Position numbers and translations under genes: made by a program
The notes under the pieces: generated by a model
Databases searched by the model: none
What the model was told of the DNA's origin: nothing
What the model saw: the letters and a program-made list of their open reading frames with translations, nothing else
Assembly: GCA_947573605.1 (NCBI GenBank)
Contig: CANPGM010000017.1
Span: 1 to 64,000, forward strand
From: an uncultured Roseburia sp.
GTDB taxonomy: Bacteria > Bacillota > Clostridia > Lachnospirales > Lachnospiraceae
Reading direction: 5' to 3'
DNA length: 64,000 bases
Shown: one piece after another, positions 43,433 to 49,354 of the stretch
How the letters are laid out: each line of letters opens with the position of its first letter
Position numbering within the stretch: position 1 is the first letter of the stretch

Positions 43433-43464
43433 GTTTCCCCGGGGAAATCATTTGATCAAAGGAG
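43433..43464 (+). promoter_or_regulatory. Riboswitch expression region and ribosome site
   Basis: GTTTCCCCGG (43433-43442) can pair with the aptamer core or locally as TTTCCCC/GGGGAAA. It is followed by the palindrome TTTGATCAAA (43451-43460), which runs into the Shine-Dalgarno AAAGGAG (43458-43464). No T-run follows, so control of translation is more likely than termination. Inference. Confidence 0.5.
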
Positions 43465-43473
43465 AACAAAACT

Positions 43474-43926
43474 ATGCAGAAGAAATGCAGTAAAAAACAT
43501 CTGTCATTCTTCCTTTGTATCGTGCTGATTGTGGCTATGGCACTGTGTACAACCGGATGTAATGACGGCAGGGACGGCAAAACGCTTTCCGAAAGCGGAC
43601 AGGCAGGCAATGCCGAAAGCGGTAAGACGCTTGGAGAGGGCAGCAAAGAGTTTGCGCTTACCGTGACGGATCAGGACGGAAACGAAACGGCGTTTGTAAT
43701 TCACACGGATCAGGAGACGGTGGGAGAAGCGCTGTTAGAGCTTGATTTGATTGCCGGGGAAGAGAGCGAATACGGACTTTTTGTAAAAACGGTAAACGGG
43801 ATTACCGCCGATTACGATACGGACGGTGTGTATTGGGCATTTTATATCAACGGAGAATATGCGCAGACGGGCGTCGATGCTACTGCTATAACAGAAGGGG
43901 ACAGCTATTCCTTTAAGGTAGAGTAA
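43474..43926 (+). CDS. DUF4430 lipoprotein, probable corrinoid-uptake component
   Basis: A 150-residue exported lipoprotein. The signal peptide spans about 1-28 with a lipobox ending CTTGC; a charged glycine/serine linker follows. The C-terminal DUF4430 domain (about 60-150) has VGEALLELDLIAGEESEYG and DGVYWAFYINGEYAQTGVDA. DUF4430 resembles the beta-grasp part of vitamin B12-binding transcobalamin. A cobalamin riboswitch precedes the gene and an ECF S component follows two bases after its stop. I infer surface capture of a corrinoid for the ECF transporter. Confidence 0.85.
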   Translation: MQKKCSKKHLSFFLCIVLIVAMALCTTGCNDGRDGKTLSESGQAGNAESGKTLGEGSKEFALTVTDQDGNETAFVIHTDQETVGEALLELDLIAGEESEYGLFVKTVNGITADYDTDGVYWAFYINGEYAQTGVDATAITEGDSYSFKVE

Positions 43927-43928
43927 CC

Positions 43929-44447
43929 GTGAAGCTGACGACAAGAGAGATTGCGGTATTTGCGATGCTGGGAGCGGTGATGTACGTTTCCAAAATCGTA
44001 ATGGAATTTGCTCCGAATATCCATCTGCTGGGCGTATTTACCGTTTCCTATACGGTAGTTTACAGAAAGAAGGCTCTTTATCCGATTTATACTTATGTTT
44101 TGCTGAACGGGGTTCTTTACGGGTTTGCTGCGTGGTGGATTCCGTATTTATACGTGTGGACGGTTCTTTGGGGCGCGGTTATGCTTCTTCCGCAGGATAT
44201 GCCGAAAAAGCTGCGGCCATTTGTCTACATGGTGGTGTGCGCCGCGCACGGGTTTTTATTCGGTACATTGTATGCGCCGGCACAGGCGTTGCTGTACGGT
44301 TTAAGTTTTAAAGGAACGATTGCCTGGATTATTGCAGGTCTCCCGTGGGACTTTATGCACGGCGTAAGTAATTTTTTCTGCGGCCTTTTGATTGTGCCGG
44401 TTATTTCGGCGTTAAGGCTTGCGGAGAAAAATATGGGACATGGTTGA
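43929..44447 (+). CDS. ECF transporter S component
   Basis: A 172-residue membrane protein with about six spans, starting (M)KLTTREIAVFAMLGAVMYVSK. This is the typical opening of substrate-binding S components of energy-coupling-factor transporters. The start is GTG, coupled to the DUF4430 gene two bases upstream. Given the B12 riboswitch, the likely cargo is cobalamin or a precursor. The ATPase and T components are not in the window, so it must share a housekeeping ECF module. Confidence 0.85.
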   Translation: MKLTTREIAVFAMLGAVMYVSKIVMEFAPNIHLLGVFTVSYTVVYRKKALYPIYTYVLLNGVLYGFAAWWIPYLYVWTVLWGAVMLLPQDMPKKLRPFVYMVVCAAHGFLFGTLYAPAQALLYGLSFKGTIAWIIAGLPWDFMHGVSNFFCGLLIVPVISALRLAEKNMGHG

Positions 44448-44453
44448 AAAAGA

Positions 44454-44482
44454 TTGACAGACGACAATATCTGTCATATAAT
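44454..44482 (+). promoter_or_regulatory. Consensus promoter of the queC operon
   Basis: TTGACA (44454-44459), 17 bases, TATAAT (44477-44482): an exact sigma-A consensus. Transcription would start near 44489, at the edge of the riboswitch-like leader. Confidence 0.85.
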
Positions 44483-44489
44483 TGCGATA

Positions 44490-44590
44490 CAAGTTCATAG
44501 ACAGTTCGGCCCGGGCAATCGGGCGTGCCATCCTGTCGTTAAAAAAAACCAGGGAACCCTAAGCAGAACGCTCCCGTTCTGCTTTTTTTT
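44490..44590 (+). ncRNA. preQ1-type riboswitch leader with terminator
   Basis: After the promoter comes GACAG...CTGTC closing a stem with an inner GGCCCGGGCA/GGGCGTGCC helix, then the A-rich tail GTTAAAAAAAACCAGGG, reminiscent of preQ1-I aptamers. It is followed by an intrinsic terminator (44562-44590), and queC begins 31 bases later. The genetic setting strongly supports queuosine-precursor control by attenuation. The exact aptamer class is uncertain because the loop is larger than usual. Confidence 0.6.
44562..44590 (+). terminator. Attenuator terminator before queC
   Basis: AGCAGAACG pairs with CGTTCTGCT around CTCC, followed by eight T. It is located between the leader aptamer and the first gene, as in transcription-attenuating riboswitches. 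Confidence 0.9.
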
Positions 44591-44620
44591 GAGATTCCTG
44601 CGTTTGGAGGAATTTTTTTT

Positions 44621-45319
44621 ATGAAAGCATTGGTGTTATCAAGCGGGGGTATAGATTCTACAACATGCCTCGCACTGGCCGTCTTAGAGTACGGAGGAGA
44701 AAATGTAATAAGTCTGTCGGTGTCTTACGGGCAAAAACACAAAAAAGAGCTTTTGGCAGCACGAAAAATAGCCGAATACTATCAGACGCCGCACAGAGAA
44801 ATAGATTTGGGCATGATGTTTTCCGATTCGGATTGTACGCTGCTGGAAGGAAGAGCGGCAATGCGGCATGAGGATTATGCAAGTCAATTAAAGGCGCTTC
44901 ATGGAAAACCGGTTTCTACTTATGTTCCGTTTCGTAACGGTTTGTTTTTGTCAGCGGCGGCTTCCATAGCATTGGCGAACGGCTGTGAACGGCTTTTCTA
45001 CGGCGCGCACGCGGACGATAGTGCGGGAAACGCTTATCCGGATACGTCTGCGTCATTTCACGATGCAATCAGCCGGGCCGTATATGAAGGCAGCGGAAAA
45101 CAGCTGGTATTAGCGGCGCCGTTTATCAATAAAACAAAAGCGGATGTTGTTAAATCAGGACTTAAGTTAGGAGCCCCTTATGAACTGACATGGTCCTGTT
45201 ATGAAGGAGACGAGAAACCCTGCGGAACATGCGCGACCTGCATCGACAGAAAAAAAGCGTTTGAATTAAACGGTGCAAGGGATCCGGCAGAATATGAAAA
45301 AGGAGAAAAGAAATGTTAA
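44621..45319 (+). CDS. queC: 7-cyano-7-deazaguanine synthase
   Basis: A 232-residue QueC. It has the PP-loop SSGGIDSTTCLALA at 7-20, the VSYGQKHKKEL block, FVPFRN-type TYVPFRNGLFLSAA, GAHADDSAGNAYPD, and the zinc cysteines in WSCYEGDEKPCGTCATC. It converts 7-carboxy-7-deazaguanine to preQ0 with ATP and ammonia, in queuosine synthesis. QueD and QueE are not in the window. It overlaps the next gene by seven bases. Confidence 0.95.
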   Translation: MKALVLSSGGIDSTTCLALAVLEYGGENVISLSVSYGQKHKKELLAARKIAEYYQTPHREIDLGMMFSDSDCTLLEGRAAMRHEDYASQLKALHGKPVSTYVPFRNGLFLSAAASIALANGCERLFYGAHADDSAGNAYPDTSASFHDAISRAVYEGSGKQLVLAAPFINKTKADVVKSGLKLGAPYELTWSCYEGDEKPCGTCATCIDRKKAFELNGARDPAEYEKGEKKC

Positions 45320-45999
45320 ATTCAGTTTTATTTTTTGTGGCCGTTGTTTTTTATCTTTCGGCGGTGATTCTCGCATACCGTTTGTTCGGAGAGGCAGGGC
45401 TTTATGTTTTTACCGCAATTTCAGCGATTCTTGCGAACATACAGGTCTGTAAAAACGTAGATATTCTTGGGCTGTCTACTACTGCGGGCAATGCGCTATA
45501 TGCGGCAAGCTTTCTGGTGACGGATATCCTTTCGGAGAATCACGGAAAAAAGGCCGCGAAAAAAGCGGTATATATCGGTATTTTTACGACGATCGTTTTT
45601 TTAATCGGCACACAGGGTCTGCTTCGTTTTACGCCGAACGAAAACGATATTATGGACGCGTCGATGCAGATGTTGTTCGGGCTGGTACCGCGCGTTGCGA
45701 TTGCAAGTATTGTCGGATATATCTGTTCACAGACAATTGACGTTACGCTTTACCATTTTATCTGGAAGAAGACGGGCGATAACGAAAAAATGCTTTGGCT
45801 CAGGAACTGCGGTTCTACTTTGCTTTCACAGGCAGTCGATACGATCGTATTTACATCTGTTGCATTTTGGGGCGTTTACAACATAGAGGTGTTTTTGAGT
45901 ATTTTAATTACAACGTATCTGTTTAAGGCGATTGTTGCATTTTGCGATACGCCGTTTGTCTACCTTGCAAGAAAGGTAAAGAGAGGGGGAGTCGAATGA
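45313..45999 (+). CDS. yhhQ: Queuosine precursor transporter (YhhQ/VUT family)
   Basis: A 228-residue membrane protein with six to seven spans of the DUF165/VUT family. It has [27 protein letters not shown] conserved polar residues, [20 protein letters not shown] and [18 protein letters not shown]. YhhQ-type proteins take up preQ0, preQ1 or related bases. It overlaps queC upstream and queF downstream, so the operon combines uptake with synthesis and reduction. Confidence 0.92.
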   Translation: MLNSVLFFVAVVFYLSAVILAYRLFGEAGLYVFTAISAILANIQVCKNVDILGLSTTAGNALYAASFLVTDILSENHGKKAAKKAVYIGIFTTIVFLIGTQGLLRFTPNENDIMDASMQMLFGLVPRVAIASIVGYICSQTIDVTLYHFIWKKTGDNEKMLWLRNCGSTLLSQAVDTIVFTSVAFWGVYNIEVFLSILITTYLFKAIVAFCDTPFVYLARKVKRGGVE

Positions 46000-46466
46000 G
46001 CGGGTTAAATGCGCTTGGAAAACACACAGAATACCGGTCGGATTATGCGCCGGAGGTATTGGAGAGTTTTGAAAATAAGCATAAAGATCATGATTATTTT
46101 GTAAAGTTTAACTGTCCGGAATTTACATCGCTTTGTCCGATCACAGGACAGCCGGATTTTGCGACAATTTACATTTCCTACGTTCCGGATGAACGAATGG
46201 TAGAAAGTAAATCGTTAAAATTGTATCTTTTTTCTTACAGAAATCACGGGGATTTTCATGAGGACTGCTGTAATAAAATTATGAAGGATTTAATTCGGCT
46301 GTTAGATCCGAAATATATTGAGGTATGGGGGAAATTCCTGCCGCGGGGCGGCATTTCCATCGATCCGTACTGCAATTACGGAAAAAAGGGAACAAAATGG
46401 GAAGAAGCCGCGTTTTACCGACTGTCGAATCATGACATGTATCCGGAAAAAATCGACAACCGATAG
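45996..46466 (+). CDS. queF: NADPH-dependent 7-cyano-7-deazaguanine reductase
   Basis: A 156-residue unimodular QueF. Nucleophile C47 lies in [13 protein letters not shown] with D54, and the [17 protein letters not shown] block binds substrate and cofactor. It reduces preQ0 to preQ1. ATG 45996 overlaps the yhhQ stop; an in-frame ATG at 45942 lies inside yhhQ. This is the last gene of the operon, closed by the terminator at 46485. Confidence 0.95.
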   Translation: MSGLNALGKHTEYRSDYAPEVLESFENKHKDHDYFVKFNCPEFTSLCPITGQPDFATIYISYVPDERMVESKSLKLYLFSYRNHGDFHEDCCNKIMKDLIRLLDPKYIEVWGKFLPRGGISIDPYCNYGKKGTKWEEAAFYRLSNHDMYPEKIDNR

Positions 46467-46484
46467 TGTATAATATTGATTAAA

Positions 46485-46530
46485 AAGGCATGGCGGCCGC
46501 TGAAGCAACAGCGGTTGTCATGCTTTTTTT
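46485..46530 (+). terminator. Intrinsic terminator after queF
   Basis: AAGGCATGGCGGCCGCTG pairs with CAGCGGTTGTCATGCTT around AAGCAA, followed by a T-run. Strong. Confidence 0.88.
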
Positions 46531-46631
46531 CTGGATCTTATATTAAAGAATTTGTAAAATACAGGGTATACTGGTAGGAGACAAAAGACGGCAGAACCTG
46601 TATTTGTGGAAAAAAATTGGGAGGATCAAGT

Positions 46632-47606
46632 ATGTGTACAGCGGCAACTTATCGGACAAAAGATTTTTATTTTGGACGGACATTGGATATTGAAATTTCT
46701 TACGGCGAAGAGATCATGGTGACGCCACGCAATTATTGCTTTCATTTTCGCGATATGGGCGATATGAAGCATCACTTTGCAATGATAGGAGCAGCGCATC
46801 TCGAGGCGGGATATCCGCTTTACTATGATGCGGTCAATGAAAAGGGGCTCGGAATGGCGGGACTGAATTTTGTCGGCAATGCAGTCTATCAGGAACAAAA
46901 ACCGGATAAGGAGAATGTGGCGACGTTCGAACTGATACCGTGGATTCTGGGACAGTGTACAACAGTGTCGGAGGCAAAAATACTGCTGAAAAAAATGAAC
47001 CTGACAAATGAAGCGTTTAACGAAAGCCTTCCGCCGGCGCAGCTCCATTGGATGATTGTCGATCGGAAGGAAGCGATAACGGTGGAATCGGTAAAAGAAG
47101 GGCTGCGGATTTATGACAATCCGGTCGGTGTGCTGACGAATAATCCTCCTTTTGACGAACAGATGTTTCAGCTCAATAATTATATGAGCCTGTCTCCGAA
47201 GGAGCCGCAGAACCATTTTTCCAAACAACTGGAGTTAAAGCCGTACAGCCGCGGTATGGGCGCGCTGGGGCTTCCGGGGGACCTGTCTTCACAGTCTCGT
47301 TTTATAAGGGCGGCTTTTACGAAAATGAACTCCGTATCCGGAGATTCGGAAGAAGAAAGCGTAAGTCAGTTTTTTCATATTTTAGGATCCGTAGCACAGC
47401 AGAGAGGATGCTGCGAACTGGAAAACGGAACCTATGAAATTACAAGCTATTCTTCCTGCTGCAATGTCGAAACCGGAACGTATTACTATACCACGTACGA
47501 AAACCACCAGATTACGGCAGTTCACATGTATCGGGAGAACCTGGGCGGAATACGGCCCATACGATATCCGCTGATTCGGAAGGAACAGATCAAAATGCAA
47601 AACTGA
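46632..47606 (+). CDS. bsh: Choloylglycine hydrolase family protein (bile salt hydrolase-like)
   Basis: A 324-residue Ntn-hydrolase. After Met removal the nucleophile is C2 (MCTAATYRTKDFYFGRTLD). Other active-site residues match the family: R16, D19, N79 in GMAGLNFVGN, N170/N171 in VLTNNPPF and R223 in SQSRFIRA. Bile salt hydrolases split the amide between bile acid and glycine or taurine; penicillin V acylases share the fold. ATG 46632 follows GGGAGGATCAAGT and places the cysteine at position 2 as required. It stands alone. A possible -10 (TATACT) is near 46567. Confidence 0.88.
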   Translation: MCTAATYRTKDFYFGRTLDIEISYGEEIMVTPRNYCFHFRDMGDMKHHFAMIGAAHLEAGYPLYYDAVNEKGLGMAGLNFVGNAVYQEQKPDKENVATFELIPWILGQCTTVSEAKILLKKMNLTNEAFNESLPPAQLHWMIVDRKEAITVESVKEGLRIYDNPVGVLTNNPPFDEQMFQLNNYMSLSPKEPQNHFSKQLELKPYSRGMGALGLPGDLSSQSRFIRAAFTKMNSVSGDSEEESVSQFFHILGSVAQQRGCCELENGTYEITSYSSCCNVETGTYYYTTYENHQITAVHMYRENLGGIRPIRYPLIRKEQIKMQN

Positions 47607-47680
47607 GAAAACACCTGATCGGATCAAGCAACAAAACGGGCGGCATTTGTATATTTTCTGCAACTGAAATCTCCTAAAAC

Positions 47681-47709
47681 TTGTGTTCGTTGGACATATC
47701 TGATATAAT
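47681..47709 (+). promoter_or_regulatory. Promoter of the solute-binding protein operon
   Basis: TTGTGT (47681-47686), 17 bases, TATAAT (47704-47709). The start of transcription would be near 47716, about 60 bases before the leader reading frame at 47775. Confidence 0.65.
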
Positions 47710-47774
47710 TACCAAAATAAATCTGACTGACGGCCGATGGAGCCGGTTAAGGGAACGAGTGGATAGGAAATCGT

Positions 47775-47885
47775 GTGAAAAATAAATGTTTCACATCCGG
47801 GATTTGTGTCTGCGCGCACTTGGCACAAACTCGTAATCCATATGTGGATTTGCGCAATAGAATGTGCGCAGAAATGGGGATTATT
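47775..47885 (+). CDS. Leader peptide, copy 2, in frame with the lipoprotein gene
   Basis: A GTG six bases after AGGA opens a frame encoding MKNKCFTSGICVCAHLAQ, then TRNPYVDLRNRMCAEMG, which continues without a stop into the solute-binding protein. The RNA holds TGTGAAA/TTTCACA, the CCGG link, TTTGTGTC/GGCACAAA and AATCCA/TGGATT hairpins. It is clearly related to the frames at 14003 and 60062. Either the ribosome starts here and again at 47886, or it makes a longer precursor with 37 extra residues before the signal peptide. Six cysteine or histidine residues are notable. Confidence 0.55.
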
Positions 47886-49337
47886 ATGATACGAAAGAAA
47901 ATGACTACATTCTGTGTTGCTTTGACTGTGTGTACTGCGTTTGCAGGCTGCGCTGCAGGAAAGGGCAAAGATTCGCCGCTGGACGCCAGTCATCCCGTAA
48001 CGATTGAAGTATGGAATTATTATAACGGCGATCAGCTTACCGCGTTTGACAATCTGGTAAAGGCATTTAACGAGTCGTTAGGAAAAGAAAAGGGAATTAT
48101 TGTAAAAAGCAGCAGTCAGGGTTCGGTGAACGACCTGGAGAATAATGTGCTTGCCGCCATCCGGGGAGAGGTTGGAGCGGCCGAGGTTCCGAATATTTTT
48201 ATGGCGTATGCGGATACGGCTTATTCGGCGGATCAGATGGGCGGCATCGTGGATTTAAAGGAATATTTGAGCGAGGAGGAAATTTCTTCTTATATAGAAA
48301 GTTATATTACAGAAGGAGATTTCAGCGGCAACGGGGAGATTAAGATTTTTCCGATGGCAAAGTCTACGGAAGTTCTGGTACTGAACAAAACGGACTGGGA
48401 TTTATTCGCAGCGGAAACGGGCGCGAATTACGAAGATCTTAAGGATGTGGAAGGACTGGTAAAGACGGCGCAGGCTTATTATGAGTGGACGGACGCCGCG
48501 ACGCCGGATATCGCCGGGGACGGACGGGCGTTTTATGGAAGAGACGCCATGGCGAACTATATGTTAATCGGAAGTATGCAGCTTGGCACGGAAATATTTC
48601 AGGTGTCGGACGGCAAAATGACGCTGAATTTCAAGAAGGAGACAGCCAGGAAGCTATGGGACTGCTATTATATTCCTTTTGTGAAAGGATATTTTGCGGC
48701 GGCCGGCCGGTTTCGCAGCGACGATATTAAGACGGGGAATATTATTGCTTATGTAGGGTCTTCCTCCGGTGTGACTTTTTGCCCGGAAACGGTAAACCGA
48801 AGCGAGAACGAGAGCTATCCGATTGAGCTTGAGGTGCTTCCCTGTCCTGGATTTATGGACGGAGAGGCTTATACGGTGCAGCAGGGCGCGGGAATGGTCG
48901 TTACGGAAGGCAGCGAAGCGGAAATCTGCGCTTCCGTGGAATTTTTAAAATGGTTTACGGCGGATGAGCAAAATATTCTGTTTTCGGTTCAGTCGGGATA
49001 TTTGCCGGTGAAAAAAACCGCAAATAACAAGGAGGCGATTTTAAACAGCGGAGCGGAAATCAGTCCGAATATGGAAAAAACGCTTCCCGTAGCCGTCGAT
49101 ACGGTAAATGAAAATACGACTTATACGACAAGAGCGTTTGAAGAAGGGACGAAAGCGCGTAATATACTGGAATATGCCCTGAGCGATAAAGCAGCGGCGG
49201 ATCGGATTACTGTGACGGAACGGATGGCCGGCGGACAAAGCCTTGAGGATGCCGTTGCGGAATTTTGCACAGACGAGTATTTTGACGCGTGGTATGAGGA
49301 AACCCTGGAACGCCTTTTGGCATTTGAAAACAAATAG
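47886..49337 (+). CDS. Extracellular solute-binding lipoprotein (ABC type)
   Basis: A 483-residue lipoprotein. The signal peptide has a lipobox TAFAGC with C22. A family-1 solute-binding fold follows, with HPVTIEVWNYYNGDQLTAFDNLVKAFN at the start of the first lobe and SVEFLKWFTADEQNILFSV near the C-terminus. ATG 47886, after GGGGATTATT, gives a standard signal peptide. No ABC permease or ATPase accompanies it. Instead a membrane GGDEF-EAL protein starts 17 bases after it. I infer a sensing rather than transport role, with the bound ligand relayed to the second-messenger enzyme. Confidence 0.85.
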   Translation: MIRKKMTTFCVALTVCTAFAGCAAGKGKDSPLDASHPVTIEVWNYYNGDQLTAFDNLVKAFNESLGKEKGIIVKSSSQGSVNDLENNVLAAIRGEVGAAEVPNIFMAYADTAYSADQMGGIVDLKEYLSEEEISSYIESYITEGDFSGNGEIKIFPMAKSTEVLVLNKTDWDLFAAETGANYEDLKDVEGLVKTAQAYYEWTDAATPDIAGDGRAFYGRDAMANYMLIGSMQLGTEIFQVSDGKMTLNFKKETARKLWDCYYIPFVKGYFAAAGRFRSDDIKTGNIIAYVGSSSGVTFCPETVNRSENESYPIELEVLPCPGFMDGEAYTVQQGAGMVVTEGSEAEICASVEFLKWFTADEQNILFSVQSGYLPVKKTANNKEAILNSGAEISPNMEKTLPVAVDTVNENTTYTTRAFEEGTKARNILEYALSDKAAADRITVTERMAGGQSLEDAVAEFCTDEYFDAWYEETLERLLAFENK

Positions 49338-49354
49338 GCGGGAGGAGGAATGAC

